Assembly: GCF_021729085.1 (NCBI RefSeq)
Contig: NZ_JAJSAR010000002.1
Location: 1,369,445-1,433,444, forward strand
Reading direction: 5' to 3'
DNA: 64,000 nucleotides
From: Pseudohongiella sp. O18
GTDB taxonomy: Bacteria; Pseudomonadota; Gammaproteobacteria; Pseudomonadales; Pseudohongiellaceae
Shown here: piece after piece, positions 1 to 10,097 of the stretch
Numbering within the stretch: the first letter of the stretch is position 1
Layout: each line of letters begins with the position of its first letter
The notes under the pieces: generated by a model
What the model was told of the DNA's origin: nothing
Database searches by the model: none
What the model saw: the letters and a program-made list of their open reading frames with translations, nothing else
Position numbers and translations under genes: made by a program

Positions 1-214
1 TTTTCTCAGCCACCTGAGCCTGGTGGTCCTGCTGGACTTTTTCGAAGTCTGCCATGTTCAATTCGAATGAGTAGCTGCCCAGCAGGGGCTCGAATACCAT
101 TACAACATCGACCTGCGCATTACTGTCGGCAGCAATAGCCAGGCCTTTGTCCACGATCCTGGCTGATTCATCGGAACCATCGACGGCAATCAGTACTTTC
201 TTGTATCCAGCCAT
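1..214 (-). CDS. Universal stress protein (UspA family), 3' part cut by window edge
   Basis: The visible N-terminus starts MAGYKKVLIAVDGSDESARI, the classic first beta strand and loop of the Usp fold (V-L-I-A-V-D-G-S). It is followed by a helix ending in KGLAIAADSNAQVDVVMVFEP. Only about 71 residues are inside the window; the nucleotide-binding G-x2-G-x9-G(S/T) motif expected near the C-terminus lies outside, so ATP binding cannot be judged. The ATG at 214 is preceded by an A-rich AAGGAGAG ribosome-binding site. Usp proteins are cytoplasmic stress proteins. The family call is firm; the subfamily is not. Confidence 0.9.
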   Translation of the reverse strand, partial: MAGYKKVLIAVDGSDESARIVDKGLAIAADSNAQVDVVMVFEPLLGSYSFELNMADFEKVQQDHQAQVAEK

Positions 215-402
215 GTCTGCTCTCCTTTTTTAAGTGTCCACCCTTTGAGGTGTAACTTCATCATAGTGAAAAGCTTGAGGTCGATCAATTTTTGCAGCGT
301 TCCTGCAAATCTGTTGCTGAACTCGTTGATCCAGATCAATTCCGGCAGTCCTCGGTGGTATCAATATGACATCACCGACAGGCAATTAACCGGAGTTAAA
401 AA

Positions 403-513
403 ATGGAAGACAAGATTGTATTGCGCAACATGGGCATCGCTATTGGTACTATCGCACTGGTCGCGGTGATGCTTATTACCATTTCCACGCTGCTGGGAAA
501 TGCAATTGGCTGA
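403..513 (+). CDS. Small single-pass membrane protein, 36 aa, unknown function
   Basis: A short ORF reads MEDKIVLRNMGIAIGTIALV and continues with a hydrophobic stretch (residues about 9-33) ending LLGNAIG. This would make one transmembrane helix with a short charged N-terminus. A GGAG at 392-395 stands 7 nt before the ATG, good spacing for a ribosome-binding site. It is divergent from the universal stress protein gene. I do not recognise a family; the intact frame, ribosome-binding site and coherent membrane segment make it a likely real small protein. Confidence 0.55.
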   Translation: MEDKIVLRNMGIAIGTIALVAVMLITISTLLGNAIG

Positions 514-536
514 ATCCGGGATGCGTCAGGAACTGT

Positions 537-567
537 TTGCCAGGGCCGGTTATCGACGCCCTGGCAA
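537..567. terminator. Hairpin overlapping the aroG stop codon
   Basis: TTGCCAGGGC (537-546) and GCCCTGGCAA (558-567) form a perfect 10-bp stem with an 11-nt loop. It lies at the end of the DAHP synthase gene and includes its stop codon, and it is also just downstream of the 36-aa ORF on the other strand. Neither side has a clear T-run, so termination is plausible rather than certain. Confidence 0.45.
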
Positions 568-1623
568 TACGGGTTTCAGCGCTGCCGCCAGATTACGCAA
601 GGCAGCTTCCGTTGCTGGCCAGTCGATACAGGCATCGGTGATTGAAACGCCGTAGCGTATTTCTTCCAGATCATCGGGAATGGGCTGATTACCTGCGTGA
701 ATATGACTTTCCAGCATCACACCGATAATGGACTGGTTACCATCCACGATCTGCTTCGTTACATCCTCCAGCACCGACACCTGACGCTCATGCTGTTTGC
801 TGGAATTTCCGTGACTGCAGTCAATCATGATGTTTTCTCTGATCGCAGCCTTGCGTAGCTCCTGCTCACAGGCCTGCACATGCTCAGCCTGGTAGTTGGG
901 CTGCTTGCCACCACGAAGTATGACATGACAATGCGGGTTGCCTGAGGTCCGAAACGCCGCCACCTTGCCTTCATCAGTAACGCTGATAAACGTGTTGATG
1001 GCAGACGCTGCGCGAATGGCGTTCACGGCAACAGTCAGACCACCATCAACGTTATTTTTGAAACCCACGGCTGAGGAGATACCACTGGAGAGCTTGCGAT
1101 GAGTGGGCGATTCTGTGGTACGGGCGCCAATGGCTGTCCAGCTCACCAGATCCTGCAGATACTGCGGGGAGATCAGATCAAGCGCTTCAACACCAATAGG
1201 CAGTCCCAGTTCATTGATATCCAGCATCAATTGTCGACCGATGCGCAAACCATGCTCGATGCGATGACTGCCATCAAGATAGGGATCGTAAATCAGACCT
1301 TCCCAGCCCACGGTTGTGCGCGGCTTTTCGAAGTAGACGCGCATCACAATCATCAGTGTGTCTTTCAGTTCTTCGGCGAGTGGCTTGAGAAGTCTCGCAT
1401 AGTCCATCGCCACCTTAGTGTCATGAATTGAGCAGGGGCCAACAATCACCAGCAATCGCTGGTCGTTGCCGTCCAGAATATCCTTGACGCTCTTGTGCCC
1501 GTACAGCACCGTATCGAGCGCCCTGCCCTGCAGTGGCATTTCTTTCTTCAACTGCGCTGGCGTCGGCAGCTCCTCGCTGGCAATGATATGCAGATTTTCG
1601 ACCTGAATTGCGGATTTGGACAT
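550..1623 (-). CDS. aroG: 3-deoxy-7-phosphoheptulonate (DAHP) synthase, class I-alpha
   Basis: Condenses phosphoenolpyruvate with erythrose 4-phosphate, the first step of the shikimate pathway. The 357-residue length fits the AroF/G/H type. Signature motifs are GPCSIHD at residues 62-68 and RVYFEKPRTTVGW at 95-107, with the C-terminal SHGNSSK and metal-site histidines present. The usual lysine after GW is Glu here (GWEGLIYDP). The isozyme type (Phe-, Tyr- or Trp-sensitive) cannot be read safely, so aroG is used generically. It is transcribed in the same direction as murJ, 72 nt downstream of it, in the position where ribF often follows murJ in other gammaproteobacteria. Confidence 0.95.
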   Translation of the reverse strand: MSKSAIQVENLHIIASEELPTPAQLKKEMPLQGRALDTVLYGHKSVKDILDGNDQRLLVIVGPCSIHDTKVAMDYARLLKPLAEELKDTLMIVMRVYFEKPRTTVGWEGLIYDPYLDGSHRIEHGLRIGRQLMLDINELGLPIGVEALDLISPQYLQDLVSWTAIGARTTESPTHRKLSSGISSAVGFKNNVDGGLTVAVNAIRAASAINTFISVTDEGKVAAFRTSGNPHCHVILRGGKQPNYQAEHVQACEQELRKAAIRENIMIDCSHGNSSKQHERQVSVLEDVTKQIVDGNQSIIGVMLESHIHAGNQPIPDDLEEIRYGVSITDACIDWPATEAALRNLAAALKPVLPGRR

Positions 1624-1695
1624 GTTGGACTCTCAAGCAAATAGTTGTCTTTTGCCAATAATGAAGGCAGGTGGGGCCTGTTTCAAGCGCGTGAA

Positions 1696-3285
1696 TCAGG
1701 CGTGACGACGAAAATGCGCCACGCGCATCCCGGTCATAAACAACATCAGTGCGTATAACGCCATGCCGCCAAAACACAATAAGGCCATCACGCCCGCCTG
1801 GTGCCAGGTGCTCCACACAAGCCACTGCTGCCAGTCACCCGCCAGCCAGACCAGAAACAGGCACATCATTGTGTTGGCAAACGCTACGCGCAGCGCAAAG
1901 ACCAGCCACCCTGCCTGGAACTGGAACACCCCCTCTTTGCGCAAGCCTGCCAGAAGCAGTCCGGCATTGAGAAAAGCAGCCAGGGATGTCGCCAGCGCCA
2001 GACCTGTGTGGGCCATATCAAAGACGAACACCAAAATGACATTCAGCACCATGTTAACGACCATCGCAACAATGCCGATTCGCACTGGTGTGCGGGTATC
2101 CTGGCGGGAGTAAAATCCCGGCGCAAATACTTTGATAGCCATGAAGGCGACCAGTCCCAATGAGTAGGCCTGCAGACTACTGGTCACCTGGATGACGTCA
2201 TTGGTATTAAAGTTATCACTGCCAAACAGGGTGATGATGATCGGTTCTGCCAACAGAACCAGCGCCAGACTGGCCGGTACTGCGATCAGCAGAATCAGGC
2301 GAAATGCCCAGTCCAGCAAAGCCGCAAAATCCTCAACAGAACGATCAGCATGTCGGCGGGACAGGCTGGGCAACACAACTGTCGCCACTGCCACCGCAAA
2401 TATGCCCAACGGCAGGTCCATCAGGCGCTCGGAAAAATACAGCCAGGAGACACTGCCGGCCACCAGCAAGGAGGCTATGAATGTGTCGAACAGAAGATTG
2501 ATCTGGCTGACTGACACGCCAAACATGGCGGGTATCATCAGTTTGACGATCCGGCTCACGCCCTCGTGGTGACGGATCAGGCGGGGGCGCGGCATCAACT
2601 GCATTCTTACCAGGAATGGCAACTGGAACAGCAGCTGACTGATACCTGCGAGCAGCACCCCCCATGCCAGCGCAACTTCCGGCTGGGCAAAATAGGGGCT
2701 CAGCAGCAGTGCCGAGCCAATCAGGGAAAGATTCAACAGCGCTGGCGTCAGAGCTGGCACAGCGAAACGGTCGTAGCTGTTAAGTATTGCGCCACAAAAT
2801 GCCGTCAGAGATATCAGCAGCAGATAGGGAAAGTTGATGCGCAGCATGTGCACAAACAGATCAAATTTTTCGGGATCAGAGGTAAACCCGTAGGCTATTG
2901 GCCAGGCAACGAAGGGAGCAGCCGCCACCACGGCGACTGTGATCAGCAGCAGTACCGTGCCCAGATAACCCGCGACGGCATCAATCAGTTCCCGAATCTC
3001 TTCACGTGATCGCTGATTGCGATACTCCGACAACACCGGCACAAAAGCCTGATTGAAAGCACCCTCGGCAAAAAGCCGTCGCAGAAAGTTGGGAATCTTG
3101 AAGGCCAGAAAGAAGGCATCAGCGCCATCGCCGGGGCCAAATGCACGGGCCAGCACCACGTCACGCACCAGCCCCAGAATTCTGGAGACAAAGGTCATAC
3201 TGCCGGTGACGGCGCTTGAGCGCAGCAGTCCGCGCTTCTTCGGCGGTGAGGTCCCCTGCGACTGGGACGGCGGTTGTTCAGTCAA
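1696..3285 (-). CDS. murJ: Lipid II flippase MurJ (MviN)
   Basis: An integral membrane protein of 529 residues, with about 14 transmembrane helices expected for this MOP-superfamily flippase, which moves lipid II across the inner membrane for peptidoglycan synthesis. The conserved N-terminal block SSAVTGSMTFVSRILGLVRD is at residues 23-42, and AFGPGDGADAFFLAFKIPNF and the NFPYLL block follow. The start is a TTG (3285) with AGGA about 11 nt upstream. The only later ATG (residue 30) would cut into the conserved first helix, so TTG is preferred. murJ is separated from rpsT here by a transporter gene and dps. Confidence 0.96.
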   Translation of the reverse strand: MTEQPPSQSQGTSPPKKRGLLRSSAVTGSMTFVSRILGLVRDVVLARAFGPGDGADAFFLAFKIPNFLRRLFAEGAFNQAFVPVLSEYRNQRSREEIRELIDAVAGYLGTVLLLITVAVVAAAPFVAWPIAYGFTSDPEKFDLFVHMLRINFPYLLLISLTAFCGAILNSYDRFAVPALTPALLNLSLIGSALLLSPYFAQPEVALAWGVLLAGISQLLFQLPFLVRMQLMPRPRLIRHHEGVSRIVKLMIPAMFGVSVSQINLLFDTFIASLLVAGSVSWLYFSERLMDLPLGIFAVAVATVVLPSLSRRHADRSVEDFAALLDWAFRLILLIAVPASLALVLLAEPIIITLFGSDNFNTNDVIQVTSSLQAYSLGLVAFMAIKVFAPGFYSRQDTRTPVRIGIVAMVVNMVLNVILVFVFDMAHTGLALATSLAAFLNAGLLLAGLRKEGVFQFQAGWLVFALRVAFANTMMCLFLVWLAGDWQQWLVWSTWHQAGVMALLCFGGMALYALMLFMTGMRVAHFRRHA

Positions 3286-3429
3286 AGCTTACTGGTTCCT
3301 GTTAGGTCTGTACCGGCGCTCGGCATTCCATTATGCTGCGTCTGGCGCATTATCGCACTGCCGGACACTCCGGCGCACCCACGATCTGCGCTGAACATGA
3401 CGACTTGGAAACATTAAAGAACAATAACT

Positions 3430-4659
3430 ATGGATACATCTCGAATACTGGAACGCTGGCGTGCAACCGGACCAGGGCTGGTGATGGCGGCGGCCGCGGT
3501 TGGTGCTTCACATCTGGTCGCCTCAACCCAGTCTGGCGCGCTGTTTGGCTGGCAGCTATTGTGGCTGATTGTTGCCGTCAACATTCTCAAATATCCTTTC
3601 TTCCGCTTTGGAGTCCAATACACCCTGCTGAATGACGAAAGCCTGGTGGAAGGATACCTGCGCAAGGGTCGTGGCTGGCTGATCGCCTTCACCTTGCTGA
3701 ACCTGCTGGCGGCCGTGGTCAATACCGCCGGTGTCCTGCTGTTGACGGCCAGCCTGCTGCAATATTTCATTCCGGGCAATCTGTCGCTGACGCTGCTCTG
3801 TCTGCTGTTGCTGGCGATCTGCCTGTTGATCCTGCTGGCGGGTCATTACCGGGTGCTGGATGGGCTCTCACGTGTGCTGATGCTGGTTCTCACCGTCTGT
3901 ACCTTCGTGGCACTGGCGATTGCCTGGCAGAACGGACCTATGGCGCCGCCAGATTATGTCAGCCCATCACCGTGGCAGCTGTCGGCACTGGCATTTATTG
4001 TTGCCACCATGGGCTGGATGCCGGTACCCATCGAGCTCTCGGCGATCAATTCGATGTGGCTGCGTTCCAAGCAACGGCTGGCTAAAGTCAGCCTGAGCGA
4101 CGGACTCTTTGACTTTAACCTGGGATATGCGGTTGCCATAGTGCTGGCTGTGGTTTTCCTGGCGCTGGGAGCACTGCTGCAACACGGCACCGAGCAGGAA
4201 ATTCAGATGGCCGGAGCGGCGTTCGCGCAGCAGCTGGTGGCTATGTACTCGGCAACCATCGGGGACTGGGCACGGCTGTTTATCGCCTTCATCGCGTTCA
4301 TGTGCATGTTTGGTACCACGCTGGCGGTGCTGGATGGTTATGCCCGCACACTGAACGAGTCATTTTACCTGCTCAGTCGCAAAGACAAAGATCGACCTCG
4401 CTGGCCGTTGAGCGCCTGGATTGTTGGACAGTCCGCCGCAGGCATGGCCATCATTCTGTTTTTTCAGACTGCGCTGAGCCCCATGCTCACCTTTGCAATG
4501 ACACTGGCCTTTCTGACTACGCCTTTCTTTGCCTGGTTGAACTTCAGTCTGGTGAGACGGAATCAAATTTCCAGCGGTATGAATGTACTGGCCTGGGTGG
4601 GTATGGTGTATCTGACGGGCTTTGCGCTGGTTTATCTGGCCTGGTACCTGTTCTTCTGA
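3430..4659 (+). CDS. Nramp-family transporter, divergent subfamily lacking the DPGN motif
   Basis: A 409-residue polytopic membrane protein with about 11 hydrophobic helices. The opening GPGLVMAAAAVGASHLVAST aligns with the first helix of Nramp/MntH divalent-metal transporters. Where those have the metal-binding DPGN, this protein has G-A-S-H (residues 25-28). In the region of helix 6, where MntH has a Met-Pro-His motif, it has MGWMPVPIELSA. Similar GxSHLV sequences belong, as I recall, to a group of COG1914 homologues with unassigned substrate. The Nramp fold is well supported; manganese or iron transport should not be assumed. It is convergent with dps, whose product stores iron. Confidence 0.85.
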   Translation: MDTSRILERWRATGPGLVMAAAAVGASHLVASTQSGALFGWQLLWLIVAVNILKYPFFRFGVQYTLLNDESLVEGYLRKGRGWLIAFTLLNLLAAVVNTAGVLLLTASLLQYFIPGNLSLTLLCLLLLAICLLILLAGHYRVLDGLSRVLMLVLTVCTFVALAIAWQNGPMAPPDYVSPSPWQLSALAFIVATMGWMPVPIELSAINSMWLRSKQRLAKVSLSDGLFDFNLGYAVAIVLAVVFLALGALLQHGTEQEIQMAGAAFAQQLVAMYSATIGDWARLFIAFIAFMCMFGTTLAVLDGYARTLNESFYLLSRKDKDRPRWPLSAWIVGQSAAGMAIILFFQTALSPMLTFAMTLAFLTTPFFAWLNFSLVRRNQISSGMNVLAWVGMVYLTGFALVYLAWYLFF

Positions 4660-4669
4660 ACAGGTACCA
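4642..4669. terminator. Bidirectional hairpin between the Nramp-like gene and dps
   Basis: TGGTACCTGTTC (4642-4653) and GAACAGGTACCA (4658-4669) form a perfect 12-bp stem with a TTCT loop. It spans the stop codon of the transporter gene (4657-4659) and lies just past the end of the convergent dps gene. No T-run follows on either strand. Confidence 0.55.
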
Positions 4670-4692
4670 TACGCCGCAGAACAAATGCCTGC

Positions 4693-5163
4693 TTACTTAT
4701 TGAGAGCGCGCAGCATCCACGCAGTTTTTTCGTGAATGCGCATACGGTCGGACGCGAGAGCCGCGGATGACTCGTCATCGCCCTGCTGCGCCAGCTTGAC
4801 GACTTCCCGACAGGTTTTAACGACCTGCTCATGTCCTTTGGTCAGCAGATCAACCATCTCCTTGGCTGACGGAACACCGTCGACTTCCTTGATAGAACTC
4901 AGACGGGCAAACTCTTTATACGTACCTGGCGCGGGTACATCGAGCGTGCGAATACGCTCGGCAATATCATCTACCGCCTGCGCCAGCTCCACATAGTGTT
5001 CTTCGAACATCAGGTGCAGCTCACGAAACGACGGTCCTTCCACGTTCCAGTGGAAGTTGTGTGTCTGCAGATAAAGGGTATATGAGTCGGCCAGCAGGCG
5101 TTTGAGACCGTCTGCAATACTCTCTCTGTCAGCCTGTTTGATTCCGATATCAATTTTACTCAT
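4693..5163 (-). CDS. dps: Dps-family DNA-protection / ferritin-like protein
   Basis: A 156-residue protein of the Dps group, dodecameric ferritin-like proteins that oxidise Fe2+ with hydrogen peroxide and protect DNA. The inter-subunit ferroxidase ligands align with E. coli Dps: H38 in NFHWN, H50, E54 (Asp in E. coli), D65 and E69 (DDIAERI). It ends [14 protein letters not shown], typical of the family. There is no long lysine-rich N-terminal tail like the one E. coli Dps uses to bind DNA. Convergent with the Nramp-like gene. Confidence 0.93.
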   Translation of the reverse strand: MSKIDIGIKQADRESIADGLKRLLADSYTLYLQTHNFHWNVEGPSFRELHLMFEEHYVELAQAVDDIAERIRTLDVPAPGTYKEFARLSSIKEVDGVPSAKEMVDLLTKGHEQVVKTCREVVKLAQQGDDESSAALASDRMRIHEKTAWMLRALNK

Positions 5164-5257
5164 GAATCATACTCCTTGGGTCATGGGTTCTGTGAAATCA
5201 CACACCTTGTCTGGTAGCTTAACATATGAGACCAGCCTGATAAGCGTGAATTCGGCC

Positions 5258-5286
5258 TTGACAATCGGAAGCTGAATCGGCATAGT
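5258..5286 (+). promoter_or_regulatory. Predicted sigma-70 promoter of rpsT
   Basis: TTGACA at 5258-5263, 17 nt, then CATAGT at 5281-5286 (6/6 and 4/6 matches to consensus). Transcription would start near 5293 and leave a leader of about 45 nt before the TTG start of rpsT. Confidence 0.6.
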
Positions 5287-5336
5287 ACCGCGTCTTGAAT
5301 TTTGCCACACGTTGACAGTATCGTAAGGAGCATCAG

Positions 5337-5603
5337 TTGGCCAACACTGCACAAGCCCGTAAACGCGCGCGGCAAAATGAAACCGCACGCCGTCACAACG
5401 CCAGTTTCCGTTCCATGGTTCGCACCTACATCAAAAAAGTAGTTGCTGCCATCCAGGAAGGCAACTATGACAACGCCACAGCCGCATACAACAAGGCTGT
5501 GCCTGTCATCGACCGCATGGCCGATAAAGGTATCATCCACAAGAATAAGGCTGCTCGTCACAAGAGCCGTCTGAACTCTGCCATCCTGGCTCTGAAAGCT
5601 TAA
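5337..5603 (+). CDS. rpsT: 30S ribosomal protein S20
   Basis: An 88-residue basic protein starting [18 protein letters not shown] and ending [14 protein letters not shown], unmistakably S20, which binds 16S rRNA early in 30S assembly. The initiation codon is TTG at 5337-5339, with TAAGGAG at 5324-5330 giving 6-nt spacing; no other start fits the conserved N-terminus. E. coli rpsT also starts with UUG, and that codon is part of its translational autoregulation, so the feature is probably functional. It is flanked by its own promoter and terminator and is divergent from dps. Confidence 0.97.
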   Translation: MANTAQARKRARQNETARRHNASFRSMVRTYIKKVVAAIQEGNYDNATAAYNKAVPVIDRMADKGIIHKNKAARHKSRLNSAILALKA

Positions 5604-5624
5604 AAACCAGCTTTGCAGAACAGC

Positions 5625-5682
5625 ATCGGGGACGCCTCCGGCACTCAATATAGAGTATCCGGCAGCGTCCCGATTTCGTTTT
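5625..5682 (+). terminator. Intrinsic terminator downstream of rpsT
   Basis: A long stem pairs ATCGGGGACGC-CTCCGG with CCGGCAGCGTCCCGAT, including an inner ACTC/GAGT pairing, and is followed by TTCGTTTT. It lies 22 nt past the rpsT stop codon and between convergent rpsT and proB. Confidence 0.8.
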
Positions 5683-5705
5683 ATATTCAGACCGTGTCTT
5701 GTCTG

Positions 5706-6836
5706 TCAGTTGTCTGTGATGACCATGTTATCCCGATGGATCATCTCGGGATCCCCGGCATACCCCAATAAGGTCTCGATCATACGGCTCGGCTGACGCG
5801 CCAGCTGTTCGGCTTCGCGGCTGTTGTAGTTAACCAGCCCGCGCGCGATCTCTTGACCAGTCTCATTGACACAGGCGACCACCTCACCGCGGTCAAAGTG
5901 CCCCAGCACCGCAACCACACCAACTGGCAGCAGACTGCGACCTGACTCCCGTAAAACTTTTTCGGCACCAGCATCAACGGTCAGCTGACCTTTTACTTTC
6001 AGTTGTCCTGCTAGCCATTGCTTGCGCGCGGCCATGGGCTGCTTTTTAGGCAACAATAGCGTACCAATCGACTCACCGGCCGCCAGGCGCAATAAAACGT
6101 CGTCTTCCCGCCCAGAGGCGATAATGGTGCGTGCTCCGGAGCGCGCGGCCAGTCTGGCCGCAGTGATTTTTGTGGCCATGCCACCACGACCAAGACTGCC
6201 ACTGCCTCCAGCCATGGCCAGCAGGCGACGGTCATCAGCCATGGCCTCGGTGACCAAAGGGGCATCTGGCTGAGTGCGCGGATCGGCCTCATACAGGCCT
6301 TTCTGATCGGTCAGGATAACCAGCGTATCTGCACCCAGCAGGTTTGAAACCAGAGCGCCAAGCGAGTCATTGTCACCGAAACACAGTTCAGCGGTCGCAA
6401 CCGTGTCATTTTCATTGATGACAGGCACCACACCCATTTCGACCAGGCCGGTCAATGTGCTTCGGGCATTCAGGTAACGACGTCGATGAGCAAGGTCATC
6501 ATGAGTGAGCAGTACCTGGGCCGTGTGGACTCCATACTGCTGAAAGCTGGTTTCATAGGTCTGGATCAGCCCCATCTGGCCGACAGCAGCGGCTGCCTGC
6601 TGCAGATGAACTTCCTTGGGACGTGATTTCAGCCCCAGTCTGGCAACACCTTCTGCCACGGCGCCGGAAGATACCAGCACAACCTCTATTCCCTGCTTCT
6701 GCAGCCCCACCAACTGGGCAACCCACTCACCTATGGCCTTGCGGTCGAGGCCAGTGCCATTATTGGTAATCAGGGAGCTGCCAATTTTGACAACCCAGCG
6801 GCGCGAAACCATCGATTCAGATTGCTGCATACTCAT
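5706..6836 (-). CDS. proB: Glutamate 5-kinase
   Basis: Phosphorylates glutamate to gamma-glutamyl phosphate, the first step of proline synthesis. The 376-residue protein has an N-terminal amino-acid kinase domain ([13 protein letters not shown] near residue 14; [27 protein letters not shown]) and a C-terminal PUA domain from about residue 280 ([22 protein letters not shown] onwards), the normal two-domain form. The ATG at 6836 is 5 nt after the obgE stop codon, so the two genes are co-transcribed and perhaps translationally coupled. proA is not in the window. Confidence 0.97.
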   Translation of the reverse strand: MSMQQSESMVSRRWVVKIGSSLITNNGTGLDRKAIGEWVAQLVGLQKQGIEVVLVSSGAVAEGVARLGLKSRPKEVHLQQAAAAVGQMGLIQTYETSFQQYGVHTAQVLLTHDDLAHRRRYLNARSTLTGLVEMGVVPVINENDTVATAELCFGDNDSLGALVSNLLGADTLVILTDQKGLYEADPRTQPDAPLVTEAMADDRRLLAMAGGSGSLGRGGMATKITAARLAARSGARTIIASGREDDVLLRLAAGESIGTLLLPKKQPMAARKQWLAGQLKVKGQLTVDAGAEKVLRESGRSLLPVGVVAVLGHFDRGEVVACVNETGQEIARGLVNYNSREAEQLARQPSRMIETLLGYAGDPEMIHRDNMVITDN

Positions 6837-6841
6837 TCACG

Positions 6842-8101
<1,260 letters not shown>

Positions 8102-8169
8102 TCATGCCACTGGTCTTGCTAAACCTCTGCTACACCGCCCGACTGGCAGCGTAGCATGAGGACTGCCTA

Positions 8170-8427
8170 TCAGGCAGTGACGATGCTGACAAACTTCCGG
8201 CTGCGCGAGCCTTTGACTTCGAACTGCACTTTGCCTTCCGCTGTTGCGAACAGAGTGTGGTCCTTGCCAATGCCTACGTTTTTGCCAGCATGGAAACGTG
8301 TACCGCGCTGACGCACGATGATGTTTCCAGCCAGAACGTGTTCACCGCCGAACTTTTTGACGCCCAGGCGTTTGGAAATGGAATCGCGACCGTTACTGGT
8401 ACTGCCGCCTGCTTTTTTATGTGCCAT
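8170..8427 (-). CDS. rpmA: 50S ribosomal protein L27
   Basis: An 85-residue protein starting [20 protein letters not shown] and ending [13 protein letters not shown]27 sits at the peptidyl-transferase centre through its N-terminal tail. The usual GRDSNAKRLGVK reads [12 protein letters not shown] here, a small substitution. The ATG has GGGAG upstream. It lies 18 nt after rplU, in the normal L21-L27 operon. Confidence 0.97.
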   Translation of the reverse strand: MAHKKAGGSTSNGRDSISKRLGVKKFGGEHVLAGNIIVRQRGTRFHAGKNVGIGKDHTLFATAEGKVQFEVKGSRSRKFVSIVTA

Positions 8428-8445
8428 TTTCTACTCCCGGCCCAA

Positions 8446-8757
8446 TCAGGCCTTGATACCTGTAATACGAACTTCCGTAAACCACTGACGGTGGCCCTGA
8501 CGCTTACGGTAGTGCTTACGACGATTGAACTTGATGATGGTCACTTTCTTGGCGCGGCCCTGAGCGACGACTTCCGCAGTAACCTTGCTGCCTTCAACGT
8601 AGGGAGCGCCGATCTTTACAGATTCGCCTTCACCCACCATCAGCACTTTATCAAAGTCGATTGATTCGCCGGTTGCCACTTCAATTTTTTCCAGCTTCAG
8701 CGTTTCGCCCTCAACGACTCGATGCTGCTTGCCACCACTCTCAATAACCGCGTACAT
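8446..8757 (-). CDS. rplU: 50S ribosomal protein L21
   Basis: A 103-residue protein starting [20 protein letters not shown] and ending with the conserved [16 protein letters not shown]21 binds 23S rRNA. GGAG stands 8 nt before the ATG. First gene of rplU-rpmA, divergent from ispB, as in many gammaproteobacteria. Confidence 0.97.
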   Translation of the reverse strand: MYAVIESGGKQHRVVEGETLKLEKIEVATGESIDFDKVLMVGEGESVKIGAPYVEGSKVTAEVVAQGRAKKVTIIKFNRRKHYRKRQGHRQWFTEVRITGIKA

Positions 8758-8825
8758 AATTAACTCCAGAATTTGGTCACGCCGGGCCCGGCAGAAACTT
8801 CAGGCCTGATGCTTTAAGGGCGGGC

Positions 8826-8854
8826 ATTTTACGAGAATAGGAGATTGCAAGCAA
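8826..8854 (-). promoter_or_regulatory. Candidate rplU promoter
   Basis: Read on the minus strand: TTGCTT (8854-8849), 17 nt, TAAAAT (8831-8826). The -10 is good (5/6), the -35 weak (3/6). It sits about 70 nt upstream of the rplU ATG. Confidence 0.4.
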
Positions 8855-9007
8855 GTGTTTGTGCCGCATTAATTGCAGCTTTATGGGATTGAGGCGCGTC
8901 AATCCGCTTTTGTCCACTGCAGTTGCTTGACACCGCATGGCAGCCCCCCTAGCATTGCGGCGCATCCCGGCACTTCAACAGCAAGGCAATTCAAAAGCAA
9001 CATACCC

Positions 9008-9973
9008 ATGCACAATCAGATTCGCGCAACTGTGGCAGACGATTTTGACGCCGTCAATGCGTTCATTGTCGAACAACTGCACTCCCGGGTAGACCTGGTA
9101 GAGAACATTGGCCACTACATTATAGGCGCCGGCGGCAAACGTATGCGCCCGCTGCTGGTCTTACTGGCAGCGCGGGCCTGTGGAGCCCAGGACGACCGCC
9201 CGGTGAAGCTGGCCGCCGTCATAGAGTTCATTCACACAGCCACCCTGCTGCACGATGATGTGGTGGACATGTCCGCCATGCGTCGTGGTCGCCCGACCGC
9301 CAATGAACAATGGAACAACCCGTCCAGCGTGCTGGTCGGTGATTTCATTTATTCGCGCGCTTTTCAGGTCCTGGTTGCTCTCGGCCACCACCAGATCATG
9401 CAGGTGATTGCCGATACGACCAACACCATTGCGGAAGGCGAGGTCATGCAGCTTCTGAACAAGCACCGCATTGAAACCTCCGAAGAAGACTACATGCGGG
9501 TGATCCGCGATAAAACAGCTGTGCTGTTCGAAGCGGCGGCGCACTGCGGCGCACTGATCGCCGATGCGCCGGAAGCAAGCTGTCAGGCACTGAAGAGTGC
9601 CGGCCTGCACCTCGGACTGGCCTTCCAGCTTGTCGACGATGCACTGGACTATGATGGTAACGCAGAGGATCTGGGAAAGAATGTCGGCGACGACCTGGCG
9701 GAAGGCAAGCCAACCCTGCCACTGATCCACGCCATGCAACACTGCTCCGAGGATCAGAAGGCTTTGTTGAGCCAGGCGGTGCAGAGCGGTGGCAGTGAGC
9801 ATCTGACAGAGGTCATCGGCATCATCCAGCAAAGCGGTGCTCTGGAATATACCCGCCGGCTAGCCAATGAGCAGGCCGATCTGGCACGTGCACAACTGTC
9901 CGTGCTGCCAGCGTCCGACTATCGTGACGCCATGCTCACCATGTGTGATATGGCCGTAGCCCGCGTCAACTGA
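9008..9973 (+). CDS. ispB: Octaprenyl diphosphate synthase
   Basis: A trans-prenyltransferase that builds the ubiquinone side chain. The 321-residue protein starts MHNQIRATVADDFDAVNAFI; the frame is open further upstream to 8873 but that extension is not conserved in character and lacks a start context. Motifs: GGKRMRP at residues 42-48, first Asp-rich motif HDDVVDMSAMRRG with D83/D84/D87, and second motif FQLVDDALDYDG near residue 210. Divergent from rplU, the classic arrangement. The exact side-chain length (C40 is typical) is inferred from the family. Confidence 0.95.
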   Translation: MHNQIRATVADDFDAVNAFIVEQLHSRVDLVENIGHYIIGAGGKRMRPLLVLLAARACGAQDDRPVKLAAVIEFIHTATLLHDDVVDMSAMRRGRPTANEQWNNPSSVLVGDFIYSRAFQVLVALGHHQIMQVIADTTNTIAEGEVMQLLNKHRIETSEEDYMRVIRDKTAVLFEAAAHCGALIADAPEASCQALKSAGLHLGLAFQLVDDALDYDGNAEDLGKNVGDDLAEGKPTLPLIHAMQHCSEDQKALLSQAVQSGGSEHLTEVIGIIQQSGALEYTRRLANEQADLARAQLSVLPASDYRDAMLTMCDMAVARVN

Positions 9974-10097
9974 GCCATATTCGAACACTACCTGACTGAA
10001 CAGTAGTTTTTCACGGCCAGGTATGTTAAATCATTTCTGATCGCCCGCGTCCCGACACCTGGACTACAGGACCCGGAAAAAAGGAGATGATAAGAAC

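Noticed and set aside
5312-5317. Perfect TTGACA as a possible rpsT -35 box
   Set aside because: A -10 box 17 nt later would fall on the TTG start codon; the TTGACA at 5258 with CATAGT at 5281 fits better.
8873-9007. N-terminal extension of ispB from an upstream start
   Set aside because: The extra 45 residues run through the rplU/ispB promoter region and are unlike prenyltransferase N-termini; the ATG at 9008 matches the family.
9161-9832. Minus-strand ORF of 223 codons
   Set aside because: Antisense to ispB, whose motifs are complete; the reverse frame shows no domain.
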